From NCBI GenBank assembly GCA_030849465.1, contig JARVLF010000009.1:186001-250000 (forward strand): a DNA stretch of 64,000 nt, written 5' to 3'. Source of the stretch: Moesziomyces globuligerus. Its lineage: Eukaryota > Basidiomycota > Ustilaginomycetes > Ustilaginales > Ustilaginaceae. The first letter of the stretch is position 1, and every line of letters begins with the position of its first letter. This document shows positions 10,620-21,080 of the stretch, one piece after another. A program made the translations under genes and the position numbers. The notes beneath the pieces are model-generated. The model was not told the DNA's origin and did no database searches. It saw nothing but the letters and a program-made list of their open reading frames with translations.

Positions 10620-13600
10620 ATGGCTTCCGTGACAAACGATCTCGGCGAGGAGATCCTCCCTGCCTACAAGGGTAAGCTGCATTCCCTTCACACGTCCCCC
10701 CGAACCGCATCCTCTGCATCCCGCGATCTGCTGAGGCGCCTGCGGATCAGCCGATGCAGCTGCTCAAGTGCCGTGCACTGCACAGCTCGAATCGGGCTGG
10801 TCTCGCGGGGCATCCGCTGGTGTGATGCAGTCGACTCTTCCGAGCTCGCGTGCATGGCCTGTCTCTCACAGTCAGGGCCAGCGAGATCCTACGGTTCAAA
10901 CAACTGACACTCTGGCTTCCATCTTCGCCCTTTCGCTCCCATTCGTCTTCTGCATCCCACACCAATTCGCCAATTTGCTCTCTCCGGCACTCTGTAACGG
11001 CAATGCGGCATCTCGCTTCAACAGGAAACCTCACCGCTTCGCAGCAGAAGGACATCCGAGAGATTTGGAGACGTCTCTTCGAGCTCTTTGAGAAGAACAA
11101 GGACGTCTCGGAGCGCGTCTGGAAGCAGGGCGGCCCCAGCAAGCTTTCCAAGGGCGCAGCCGCCCCCGCCAAGAACGAGAAGGACGCCGGCAAGGACATC
11201 CCCAAGGACGACAAGGCCAAGGAGGAGGCCAAGAAGGCCGAGGAGATGAAGGAGATGAACGAGTTCATCGACACCTACGGCGGTCCCATCCTCCGCCAGA
11301 CCGTCTGGGAGTTCACCAAGATGGACCACCCCGACACCTCGGTCCTCCGCTTCCTCCGTGCGCGAAAGTGGGACATCGACCGAGCCCTCGCCATGTTGGC
11401 CGCCGCCTGCAAGTTCCGTCTCGAAAAGGACGTTGCCGGTATCATCGAAAAGGGCGAAGACGGCCTCAAGGACGTGCCCGGCTTCATGAACCAGTTCCGT
11501 CGCGGTATCTCGTACATCAAGGGCAACACCGACAAGATGGAGAACCCCATCTACTTCATCCACGTCGCCCGCCACTTCACCAGCGCACAGAAGCACGAGG
11601 TCCTCCAGGACTACGTGCTGCTCGCCATGGAGAACGCACGTCTCATCACCACTTCGCCCTACGAGAAGGCCGTCGTCGTCTTCGACATGGCCGGCTTCGG
11701 TCTCAAGAACATGGACTGGCAGTGCGTCCTCTTCCTCGTCAAGTGTCTCGAGGCCTACTACCCGGAATCGCTCCAGCGCATCTACGTCCACGGCGCACCC
11801 TGGATCTTCAAGGGCATCTGGCAGGTCCTCCAGCCCATGCTCGACCCCGTCGTGCGCGACAAGATCAAGTTCTCCAGCAAGGCCGCCGATCTCGCCGAGC
11901 TCGTGCCCGCCTCCAAGATCCGCAAGGGCATGGGCGGCACCATGGACTGGGACTGGGACTACATCGAGCCCCAGGCCGGCGAGAACGACATCATGAAGGA
12001 CACAAAGTCGCGCCAGAAGATCGAGGCCGAGATGAAGGAGCTCACCGACGAGTTTGAGCGCCTCACCGAGGAGTGGTTCTCCACCACCCGCTCCGACGAC
12101 GAGAACCCCGACCTCGCACACCGCCGCGAGGTCCTCGCCAAGCAGATCCGCCTCAAGAACTACCAGCTCCAGCCCTTTGTCCGTGCCAAGAACATCTACC
12201 AGCGTGCCGGCCTCATGACTATGGACGGCACCGTCACTTGGGAGTACCCGCAGACCAACGGCAAGGCCATCACCCAGGTCGTCAACGACCGTCACAACTA
12301 CGGCGCGCTCATCAAGTGGCTCAAGGACCACAACGAGGACACGCTCGAGGACTCGTTCGGCCACCAGAAGCTCCACGAGATCTGCACCGACGGCACCATC
12401 AAAAAGTCCTACGGCGGCGGCAGCGGCGGCGGAAAGGGCGGCAAGGCCGGTGGCGACGCGCCCGCCAAGAAGTCGTCCAAGAAGGGCGCGGCGGCAGGTG
12501 CTGCGGCTGGTGCAGGCGCTGCGGCCGCTGCTGGTGCCGGTGCCAAGGCGGCCAAGAGCAAGAAGAAGGCGCCCGAGCCCGAGCCCGAGCCCGAGGAGTC
12601 GGACGAGGACGGCTTCGAGGACCCCGAGTCCGAGCCGGAGCCGGAACCGGCGCCGCGTGCCAAGCGTTCGCCCTCGGCCAGCAAGTCGCTTGCTCGCAAG
12701 CCTAGCAAGAAGGCCGTCGAGCCCGAGCCCGAGCCGGAGCACGACGAGGCCGATGCGCATGATGACGAGCCCCAGCAGGCCCAGAGCTACACGGGCGCGG
12801 CGGTCGGCGCTGTGGCTGGTGTCGCTGCTGGTGTCGGCGGCGCTGCCGCTGCTGGCCTCAGCTACCTCCGTGGTGGCAGCCGCAGCAACGCCGCTTCCAA
12901 CGGCGACAACCAGGCTGCTGCCGGTCGTCAGAGCTACCGCGACGACGAGCGCGATGAGGAGGACCTGGACGAGGACGAGGACGACGAGGACCACGGTGTC
13001 GCACGTCCCGGCCAGCGCCAGGCGCCGCGCACGCTCGACCACTACCCGGACGAGGACGAGGACTTTGACGACGAGTCGCCCGACGACGACCAGATGTCGG
13101 CCTACTCGGACGAGTCGATCACACCCGAGACCGCAGTGCGCCCCGACTACATGCTCGCCAAGATCAGCGCGTCTGACTGCCGCATTGACGACAACGACTG
13201 CCGCGAGGACCTGGCGACGGTGCGCGAGGCCATGGCGCTCTTCCTCAACTCGCGCATGCGCGAGGCCGAGGAGCTCTGCATCGAGGGCGCCGGCACGCGG
13301 CTGTACAAGGCCGAGGGCATGGCGCTCATCAACTCGGTCAAGTCGATCATGACGTTCGAGCCCGCCGACTTTGAGACGGCCATCATGTGCTGCCAGCACT
13401 CGATGAAGATCGCCGGCTTCCTGCGCAAGAAGCAGGGCACCATCGGCAAGCTGCTCGGCGGCGGCAAGATGGCCAACTACCGCTCCATGAGCCTCGTCCA
13501 GCTCCACGCCGAGCTCGTCTTTGCCGAGTCGCAGCTGCTCAAGTCGGTGCTCGGCATCTTCTACTCGGGCGACAGCATCGGCTTTGTCAAGCAGGCGCTC

Positions 13601-15289
13601 GGCCTGCGCACCGCCTACTTCCTCGTCCGCGAGCTCTTCAAGTTTGTCGAGGCCGTCGATGCCGAGGCGGAGGAGGCCGAGGTGTCGGGCAAGCGCTCCA
13701 ACGCCATCCACCTCGACCAGGACTTCCGCTCCGGCGTCTACCTCGGCAACGCCGTCTGCTCGCTCGTGCTCTCGATGCTGCCCACCAAGACGCTCAAGAT
13801 CATGGAGGGCTTCGGCTTTGTCGGCGACCGCAAGTTCTCGCTCGACCTGTTTGCGCGCGCCGGCGGCTGGAGCAAGAGCAAGCCGCTGCCCACCATCTCG
13901 GCCGACGAGGAGGGCGTGCGCCGTCCGCTGTGCGACATTGTCATCCTCATGTACCACCTCTGGATCTCGAGCTACATTCCGGTGACCGAACTCGACTTTG
14001 AGTTTGCCGACAAGGTGCTCTCGTGGAACCTGGTGCGCTTCCCCAACGGCATCTTCTACCTCTTCTGGTCCGCGCGGCTGTACGCGGCGCAGGCGCTGCC
14101 GGAGAAGGCGATCGAGTACTACCGCAACGCGATCGAGTCGCAGCGCGAGTTCAAGCAGCTGCACCACCTGTGCTTCTGGGACCTCTCGCTGACCTACCTG
14201 TGCACGTGCGACTTTGCGCGCGCCTACGAGTGCTACGACGTGCTCTCGCGCGAGTCGAACTGGTCCAAGGCGATCTACCAGTACGCCAAGGCGGTGATGC
14301 TCTACGAGACGGGCATGGACGACCGCGCCAAGAGCGCGACGATCATGCGCACCGTCGGCAAGCTCACCAAGAAGGTGGCCGGCCGCCAGATTCCGTTTGA
14401 GCGCTTCGTTGCGCTCAAGGCCAAGAAGTACATTGCGCAGCAGAACCGGCTGCCGCTGCCCGGGCTCGAGTTCTCGTACCTGTGGCACTGCATCGGCCAG
14501 ACGCCCGTCTTCCTGCTGGTGGAGAACACGCTGACGCGCATCGACGAGTTCATCGACGAGCTCGAGTCGTACCACAACCCCAAGTCGTACGGCACGGGCG
14601 AGAACGAGTACTGGTCGGCGTACTGCCTGGCGTTCTTCCTGCGCGGAGTGGCGCTGCGCTTTGTGGCGTATCCGGAGCCGCAGACGCTGGTGCGTCTGCC
14701 GGCCGAGGACACGGTGGGACCGATCGAGGAGATCCAGGCGGATGCGGTGCAGTCGTTCAACAAGGTGTTTGAGCACGGCCAGAAGCTGGACGAGGTGGAC
14801 CGCTATCTGGTCTACTTTTCGCACTACGAGCTCGGCCGGCTGCGCAGCTGCATGGGGCTGGACGAGGCGGCCAAGACCGAGTTCCGCAAGGTGCTCTCGG
14901 GCAAGCCGCTCGAGGCCAAGGGCAAGGGTCTGATCGGCGGCGGAAGCAAGGCCAACTACCTGCTGAGCAACATGTGCCAGGTGCGCGCGCACGCCGCCAT
15001 GGAGACGATGCGCATCCAGAAGTCACGCTCGCGCACCTCGTTCTTCCACGGCGCCGAGGGCAGCTTGGCGAGCCAAAGCATCGCCTCCAAGTCGACGCGC
15101 AGCAACTCGCTCGCCAGCTCGGCGAGCCGCAGCATGACCTCGCGCGGCACCTCCATGTCCAGCCGCTCCGGCCGCGGCAGCATCAAGTCCAACACCTACG
15201 ATGCCGACGACGCCGGCTACCGGGCCAACGGACGCCCTCGCGCCGACACGGGCAGGTCGCAGGGCACCGACTACTCTCGCCGACGCTAA
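10620..15289 (+). CDS. Sec14-like lipid-transfer domain fused to Iml2/TTC39 domain
   Basis: Exon 1 (10620-10671) encodes MASVTNDLGEEILPAYK and is spliced over a 353-bp intron (GTAAGC...ACAG) to one uninterrupted exon (11025-15289), giving 1438 residues. Residues about 95-325 are a Sec14/CRAL-TRIO module: the N-terminal helices with SVLRFLRARKWD, then PIYFIHVARHF, VVVFDMAGFGLKNMDW, YYPESLQRIYVHGAPWIFK and LVPASKIRK. Residues about 475-735 are a low-complexity linker of Ala/Gly, Lys and repeated Glu-Pro and Asp/Glu blocks. Residues about 739-1346 match the Iml2/TTC39 family (helical, TPR-like): EAEELCIEGA, LVLSMLPTKTLKIM, FPNGIFYLFWSARLY, ESNWSKAIYQYAKAVM and GRQIPFERFVALKAKKY. A Ser/Arg-rich tail follows. 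In yeast the two modules are separate proteins. Yeast Iml2 is reported at inclusion bodies and with lipid-droplet proteins, and Sec14 proteins exchange phosphoinositides and sterols or other lipids. Lipid droplet or ER contact work is the inference. Confidence 0.88.
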
Positions 15290-16291
15290 TCCCTCTCCGC
15301 TCGCCTCGCGGTGTCTTGGCCTCCTTGTGGTGACCTTTCTCCTCTCTCTTATCTCATGGCTTCGTTTCATGGCTCCTGGTCCCGGTGATCTCTCTTCCTC
15401 TGGCTCTGACTAGTCTGTAAATCAAATCCTGGTGCTTGAATCGATCTCGTAACAAAAGCTTCGCTGCGTGCTTTGGTGGGTTGGATTGCTGGACCCAAGT
15501 CACACTGGCGACTGACGATGAAGTCAAATTCCTGGATCTCTAAGCGCGTGAGTGATGAGCCAGTTCAGCTGAGATTCACTGCCTCCCCGACTGCCTTTGA
15601 TTTGCTGGGCAGTTGGACTGGCTTGTGTCGCATTTTACGATGCGGGAGTGATGTTGAGTCGGAAGTGGTGGGATCGGGATCGGCAAGTTGGATCGGGATG
15701 GGCGAGTTGGAAGAAAAACGTGGGTGGGATGACGAAAATCCAGCGCGCGCACGTTTGAGCTCGCAAGGCGTGATGGCGTGATGGGCGCGGCATGAGCACG
15801 TCAGATACCGCGCGGCGTTGCGCAGCGGTGGATCGAGGCGGTGTGCGGGGGAATTGGTCGCCGATTCGTCCGCCCCGCCTTGCCGCCACAGCGTCTCTGG
15901 AGCCCGCCCCGAGACGCTCCTCCACGCTCCAACGCAGCCGGCGAGGCGCACTCGCCGGTCAACGTGCGAATGCCAGAATCCCAGAATGGTGTGCTTCGCG
16001 TGCTGACTCGGCCTCGTGCAGACGCACCGCAGCTCGTCATCCGCTTCTCGCACTTGCACATGTCAAACGCCTTGCGCCTCGCTACTGTACGGCGCAGTGC
16101 GCAAACGAGCTTGACGAGCGCTCGTGCCCATGGCGTCTTGTTCCGCTGGGCTTGGGCCCGTTTTTCATCCCGCCCTTGTCCCCCCTTGAAGGCGGTTCGG
16201 CAATGCTCTGGTGCTCTGGGAGTACATAAAGCCCACACCTCCCTAACCTCACCTTCGCCGACTGCGCACTTCACTTTTTGGATTTGACACG
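15290..16291. other. Intergenic region, 3' end of Sec14-Iml2 and promoter of the oxygenase gene
   Basis: No gene is seen in these 1.0 kb. The right end carries a TATA-like element close to the oxygenase start. Confidence 0.6.
16225..16230 (+). promoter_or_regulatory. TATA-like element before the oxygenase gene
   Basis: CATAAA lies about 62 bp before the ATG at 16292, a reasonable place for a TATA box with a short leader. Confidence 0.4.
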
Positions 16292-17500
16292 ATGGCTGGA
16301 CGACCTGAACTGCCTGCTTGGACGCCGCCCTCGCCGACGCGCGAGACCGAGCTCGAGTGGGCGCCGCTCACGACGCTCGACCTCTCGCAGATCGGGGGCG
16401 AGGACTTTACCTCGGTGCCCGAGTCGGTGGTGCGCGAGGTGGGCGAGGCGTTTTCGCGCGACGGCTTCATCTATGCCGAGAACCACGGTCTCTCGTGGGA
16501 GCACGTGCTGCGCCAGTTCGCCATTGGCCAGTACGCGTTCAACGGCGTCTCGGAGGCGGACAAGGCCAAGTACAAGGCCGACATCCTCAGCACGGGTTCG
16601 TTTGTCGGCTACAAGGAGCAGGGCCACTGGAAGCTCAACGGCGTCAAGGATCGCATCGAACAGCTCAACTTTGGTTCGCAGAGCTTCGACGCGGAATCGC
16701 GCGAGCGACTCTTTCCGCCCTCGATCCAGCACCTTTTGCCCGAGATCGAGGAGTTTGCGCGCTTCAACCACGCGGTGATCCTGCGCAAGATCCTCAGCGT
16801 CCTCTCGCTCGTGCTCAAGCTTCCTGCCGATACGCTCTGGAACCTGAGCAAGGAACCCGAGAAGCGAGGACTGGATCTGTTGAGGTACGCCATGTACCAC
16901 ACTCCTGATCAGCAGGATGATGAGAAGCTCGGCGGAGTGAGGTTGCAGGGCCATACGGATTTCAACTCGGTCTCGATCCTCTGGTCGCAACCCATCACGT
17001 CGCTCGAGGTGCTCATGCCCGACAACCAGTGGCGCCTGGTCAAGCACCGCGACAATGCGCTCGTCATCAACCTCGGCGACGCCATGCACTTTATCTCGGG
17101 CGGCTACCTCAAGCAGACGATCCACCGCGTCGTAGCACCTCCTGCCGATCAGGCCCACTACACGCGTCTGGGCATCTTTTACTTTGCCCTCTTCAACGAC
17201 GATGTGAGCCTCGAACCCATCCAAGCCTCGCCCGTCGTGCGCGAAGCCTACGCCGCGCTCAAGCAGCGCCAGGGCGCAGGATTCTGGGACGCAGCAAAGG
17301 CAAAGGGCGAAAGGGTTCCCACCGCAGGTGACTGGGAGAGGCTCAGAGTCAAGGCCTACGGTCAGCAGCAGGCAAAGAAGGCCGAAGACGGCCACGACGT
17401 AGAGGAGATCGCTGGCCAAAAGGTGCTCGGCTACAACGGCGAACGCGTAAAGCCAAAGTCCCACTTCCACCCCCAGGCCGGAACCGTAAAGGCCAACTAA
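16292..17500 (+). CDS. 2-oxoglutarate/Fe(II)-dependent oxygenase (isopenicillin N synthase-like)
   Basis: A single exon of 402 residues starts MAGRPELPAW. The N-terminal DIOX_N part includes AFSRDGFIYAENHGLSWEHV. The C-terminal jelly-roll holds the iron site: H and D of LQGHTDFNSVS near residue 226 and the distal H of KQTIHRVV near 280. The arginine that binds 2-oxoglutarate is in the following YTRLGIFYFAL. Spacing and length fit soluble plant and fungal oxygenases of this superfamily, which hydroxylate, desaturate or cyclise small molecules. The substrate cannot be read from the sequence. The C-terminus is charged and lysine-rich, and no signal peptide is seen. The gene stands alone with its own TATA-like element and no secondary-metabolite neighbours, so a primary-metabolic or detoxifying role is as likely as any. 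Confidence 0.85.
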   Translation: MAGRPELPAWTPPSPTRETELEWAPLTTLDLSQIGGEDFTSVPESVVREVGEAFSRDGFIYAENHGLSWEHVLRQFAIGQYAFNGVSEADKAKYKADILSTGSFVGYKEQGHWKLNGVKDRIEQLNFGSQSFDAESRERLFPPSIQHLLPEIEEFARFNHAVILRKILSVLSLVLKLPADTLWNLSKEPEKRGLDLLRYAMYHTPDQQDDEKLGGVRLQGHTDFNSVSILWSQPITSLEVLMPDNQWRLVKHRDNALVINLGDAMHFISGGYLKQTIHRVVAPPADQAHYTRLGIFYFALFNDDVSLEPIQASPVVREAYAALKQRQGAGFWDAAKAKGERVPTAGDWERLRVKAYGQQQAKKAEDGHDVEEIAGQKVLGYNGERVKPKSHFHPQAGTVKAN

Positions 17501-17728
17501 AACCACCACCACCACCACCTTACCTCCCCTTACGAGGATTCAACCCTCAGATACCCCCCTACCCCCCTTAAAGCGTGGCATCCATTCAACCTCTGCCCAC
17601 CCCGTCCCGCCCTTCGCAATCGTCCGTTTGCATGTATTACTAGTTTCAACACGCGCGCCTCAGACGCACCGCTCTGCATCCAACTGCATCCCGCATCATC
17701 GAAATCCGTCTCTTTTCCAAATCATCCT

Positions 17729-19351
17729 CTACACGCGCATGGCTGCCAGACGCTGGGCGAAGTCGAGCAGTCGGTGGTGGGCACCGGGTGGTGCGACGAG
17801 CTGGACACTGAGCACGGGTAGCCTCTCGGCTTGCGTGGCCTCGATCGCATCCGCGGCCACGCGGCCGGGGAGCCACTTTGCCCAGCGTGCATCTGCGCTC
17901 GCGGCCTCGTGGATCGCGGATCGGGTCTCTGCGGTGAGGTGCGCGAGCGGGACCGAGATGGCGGGCCAGTCGAGGAGGTTGACGATCTGGCACCAGGCTT
18001 CGGCGTGCTGGTCGGCGAGTGCGGCAAACGCGGCGTTGCGCACGGGTCCGCCGAGCGCATACGTCGGTGTCAGCAGCAGCGTCTCGCCATCGTCGCTAGG
18101 ATCGATGCGGGTCTGCGTCAGCAGCGCTCGCGTAAGCTCCTCGAGGCGCGTCCCGTCCGCTGGCCATGTGCGTGTCTCGAGCCGCGCCTCGTCGAACATG
18201 GTCTGTGGAATGAGCGGATCGTTGGCGAGCATCTTGCGTGCCTCACTGAACCCGTACTGAGTGGCATGCTCGGCCCACACCGCCTCCCACGCTGCCCCCT
18301 CCACCTCCGCCAGCTTCTCGCACTGCAACTTGTCGGCGAGCGCCGAGACGAGCGCAGCAACCACATCCCGAACCTCGGGCGACGCGTACTGCGCCGTATA
18401 CACCACCCTTTGTGGAGCAGGCGCCGACGGCGAGGCGCCGCCTTCGAGTGCAGCAACGACACGACGCACTGTACCGACGTCGCGCGCAAGCAGGCCTGGC
18501 GCAGTGGCCGGAGTGGTGGTGCGCGGCAGACCCGTCATGAGATCGTGCGGCAGCTGCCACCGAAACCCGCTCGGCTGCGACGTGTACTTGAAGCCGACGA
18601 GCTCGGCGAGGCAGGCGGGCTGGCGCACCGACCCGCCCATATCCGTCCCCACGCCGAGCTGGCTCCCGCCGAGCTTGACGAGCGCCGCCTCGCCTCCCGA
18701 GCTCCCGCCGACCTGAAACTCGTCCTGCTCGTCCTCTGGATCCGGTCCGTGGACGGGCGAGCGCGTGGTGCCCCAGAGCGGCGAGTGCGTCGTGTTGGAC
18801 ATCATCAGCTGTGGTGCCGTCGTCTTTGCGATCATGATCGCGCCCGCAGCCAGCAGCTTCTGCACGACCTCTGCCGAGCCCTCTTCGAGCTGGTCGGCGC
18901 GGGAGGAGCATCCCAACGTCGTCGCGAAGCCCTGCACGTGTATGCAGTCCTTGATGCTAAACACCAGCCCGAGCAGCGGCTGGTCCGCGAGCAGAGAGGT
19001 CGGTTCGGCGGTAGCCTCTACGAGGCTCTGGTAGCGCGCCGCAGCGTCGAGGGCATCGTGGTAGGGGAACGCGGTGAGGCAGTGCGTGGTGAGGCTCGCA
19101 TGGACCGTGAGACGGATGCGAGCCTCGACGAGCTGCGGCAGCGTGAGCGTACGCTCGGAGAGCAGACGTGCCTGCAGCTCGTCGAGCGAGAGCCGCGCGA
19201 GCGCGTAGTCGTCCGAGGTCGGTTCGCCGAAGCGCTTCGCGGCGTCCGAAACGGTCGACAGGAGCGACTCGACCGCTCGCCCCGCCGCAGGAGTAGCGGG
19301 GTCTGGCTGCGGGTTGCGGAACACTCCGCGCGGAATGGCTGCAGACGACAT
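17729..19351 (-). CDS. Amidase (amidase-signature family)
   Basis: A single exon of 540 residues starts MSSAAIPRGVF. The frame stays open to 19444, but the ATG at 19351 begins the compact N-terminus and is preferred. The Ser-cisSer-Lys triad is visible: Lys in LVFSIKDCIH, the cis-Ser in the glycine-rich VGGSSGGEAAL, and the nucleophile in GTDMGGSVRQPACLAEL. ALVKLGGSQLG and FKYTSQPSG are also typical. The family hydrolyses amides to acid plus ammonia, and in fungi such enzymes often feed nitrogen metabolism; the real substrate is unknown. The C-terminal part keeps the usual DWPAISVPLA stretch. No targeting signal is evident. It is divergent from the unknown gene at 19672, with 320 bp between. 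Urease lies 1.7 kb beyond, which would fit nitrogen scavenging, but co-regulation is an inference. Confidence 0.87.
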   Translation of the reverse strand: MSSAAIPRGVFRNPQPDPATPAAGRAVESLLSTVSDAAKRFGEPTSDDYALARLSLDELQARLLSERTLTLPQLVEARIRLTVHASLTTHCLTAFPYHDALDAAARYQSLVEATAEPTSLLADQPLLGLVFSIKDCIHVQGFATTLGCSSRADQLEEGSAEVVQKLLAAGAIMIAKTTAPQLMMSNTTHSPLWGTTRSPVHGPDPEDEQDEFQVGGSSGGEAALVKLGGSQLGVGTDMGGSVRQPACLAELVGFKYTSQPSGFRWQLPHDLMTGLPRTTTPATAPGLLARDVGTVRRVVAALEGGASPSAPAPQRVVYTAQYASPEVRDVVAALVSALADKLQCEKLAEVEGAAWEAVWAEHATQYGFSEARKMLANDPLIPQTMFDEARLETRTWPADGTRLEELTRALLTQTRIDPSDDGETLLLTPTYALGGPVRNAAFAALADQHAEAWCQIVNLLDWPAISVPLAHLTAETRSAIHEAASADARWAKWLPGRVAADAIEATQAERLPVLSVQLVAPPGAHHRLLDFAQRLAAMRV

Positions 19352-19671
19352 GGTGCGGCTTTCGAGAAGGAGAGCTGGCCGAAGGAATGGTGGTGCTGAC
19401 GATCGTCGATGTCCTCCCGTGGCGAGGCACCACCTCCACATCAACAGCCTGTTGACAGCGCCCTATTTCATAAAAGTGCTTTCAGGGTGACGATTTTCGA
19501 TGTCACTTTTTGGTTTTCGCGTTTTAATGACTGCCATCAAATAGCGCGGTGTGGTTCGACACGCTCTTCGACACCAACCACCGTCTCTCGAGGATGGGCT
19601 GTACGGCGTGCTAGATTGTTTGCTCGGAGGAGCAGTAGTTGGCCACTCTGCTGCAAGCTTTGGTCGGCTTC
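19352..19671. promoter_or_regulatory. Divergent promoter region with an inverted repeat
   Basis: This 320-bp region separates the amidase and the unknown gene at 19672. Its centre (about 19465-19550) is unusually AT-rich. An inverted repeat, TCAACAG-C-CTGTTGA (19441-19455), lies in it and could bind a dimeric regulator. Confidence 0.4.
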
Positions 19672-21039
19672 ATGTTCGTGCCTCGCAAGCTGCAGAAGCG
19701 CTCGCATGCTCCGAGTCTCGCCCGTAACGGCGGCGCTGACGAGACTCCTCCTGCACCTGGCTCAGCCCCATCGCAAACCACCGAAGCATCGCGATCATTG
19801 CAGGCTCCGCAGGCGCCACAAGCGTCCCTCCCTTGCCCTCGTGCACCTTCGGCCTCAGATGCTGATGCGGGAAAGCTGGATCGTCTGGTCGAGTTTCTGC
19901 ACGCACGACTCTCACCGCTCCACGTGGCGTTTTCTGCGCGCGATGAAGCACGCTGCCCTGCCTCGGGCGCAGCGTGGACCGAGCTGGTCGCGGCCATCAC
20001 TGCGCAGCCAAGCCCGGCGATGCACTACTCGCGGCTGCTGCACCTCGTGCCCGGGCTGGCGACGCGGTGCAAGTCGGTGAGCCTCGTGGCCGAGGCGCTA
20101 GCGCTTTGGCAGGCCGGTGCTGGCGCGGGCTGGTTTAGCCTAGACGCCGCGGCGTTTCGACTGACATGGTCGGATGCCTACGTGCGTCTCGTTTCCGAGC
20201 TCACTGCGCAGCGAGCGGATGTGGTCAAGCTGCTCCAGTCGAGGCTGGTCTACGTCGAGTGCATCCCGCCGCGCGTGCGCGCGCGCGTCCAGGCGGCCGA
20301 GTACGTGGCGCGTCTACTGTCAACCACAAAAGAGGCTGCGCCACCTGTCCCAGCGGTACTTGCAGTACTCGAGCCAGCTGTGGTGCGCTCGCTCATGGCC
20401 GGACATACCGTAGATGCGGGGGTACTGGGTGAGAGGTGGGTATCGGGGAGAGGATTCTTCGTCCTCGACTCGCTCGAGCACGTCGAGCTCCTCCATCGCA
20501 GCTACACCTGGGATCTGACGCACAGGTTAGACACGCAGGAGGAGACCGAGCCAGTACGCTGTCTATCGTGGTCGGCATGGACACAGCTACACGAGCTGTA
20601 TACCGCACATCAGCGAGCGCAGTCCCAGCCCACACCGCCACAAACGCAGACGACACCCAAAGAGCAGTGGTGGCGCGGAACGATCCTCCTCCTCCCCCTC
20701 CCCACCACTAGCTCTGAGCAGCGCCGTCTGGTGGTGCCCGAGTGCGGGATCGATGAGCTCACGCCGGCGCTGTGCAATCGGCACATCAAGCCGCAGCTCG
20801 AACGCGAGGTGGCCGAGTCCATCACCTACATCCACGTCATCGCCCCGCCGCCCGCGACGCTCGCCATCCGCGTCGCCCATCCTCGCTACGCTGCGCAGCT
20901 GCTCGCGCACTTTCCCGAGCTCACCGCCATGCCCGCCGCCGACGAAGACGCCTACTGGTCTCGCCTCCCTGCCAAAGTGCAGTCCTCGGCGCACACGCGC
21001 TTCCTCAGCCTCGAGGCCCAACTCCCCACACACAATTAA
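19672..21039 (+). CDS. Protein of unknown function
   Basis: An uninterrupted frame from ATG at 19672 gives 455 residues. I do not recognise the family. The first 80 residues are basic then Ala/Pro/Ser-rich. The rest is alpha-helical in appearance, with stretches such as MHYSRLLHLVPGLATRC, LLQSRLVYVECIPPRVRARV, VLEPAVVRSLMAGHTVDAG and RWVSGRGFFVLDSLEHVELL, and a short hydrophobic segment GTILLLPLPTT near residue 340. The C-terminus is ordered (VAESITYIHVIAPPPATLAIRVAHPRYAAQLLAHFP). There is no signal peptide, transmembrane segment or metal motif. Its codon use matches its neighbours, so it is very likely a real gene, perhaps lineage-restricted. The stop is only 41 bp from the urease stop on the other strand, so the 3' ends should overlap. 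Confidence 0.7.
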   Translation: MFVPRKLQKRSHAPSLARNGGADETPPAPGSAPSQTTEASRSLQAPQAPQASLPCPRAPSASDADAGKLDRLVEFLHARLSPLHVAFSARDEARCPASGAAWTELVAAITAQPSPAMHYSRLLHLVPGLATRCKSVSLVAEALALWQAGAGAGWFSLDAAAFRLTWSDAYVRLVSELTAQRADVVKLLQSRLVYVECIPPRVRARVQAAEYVARLLSTTKEAAPPVPAVLAVLEPAVVRSLMAGHTVDAGVLGERWVSGRGFFVLDSLEHVELLHRSYTWDLTHRLDTQEETEPVRCLSWSAWTQLHELYTAHQRAQSQPTPPQTQTTPKEQWWRGTILLLPLPTTSSEQRRLVVPECGIDELTPALCNRHIKPQLEREVAESITYIHVIAPPPATLAIRVAHPRYAAQLLAHFPELTAMPAADEDAYWSRLPAKVQSSAHTRFLSLEAQLPTHN

Positions 21040-21080
21040 CAAGCCACGAAAAAAATCCCTTTTGCTTTCCACACCGATAC

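Noticed and set aside
11018..14992. A 1324-codon open frame on the minus strand opposite the Sec14-Iml2 gene
   Set aside because: It is a mirror of the strong C-ending codon bias of the sense gene; its translation is Leu/Val/Glu/Arg-rich without any domain.
15801..16274. A 157-codon minus-strand frame before the oxygenase gene
   Set aside because: It overlaps the oxygenase promoter and has no recognisable feature; other frames in the same place are just as long.
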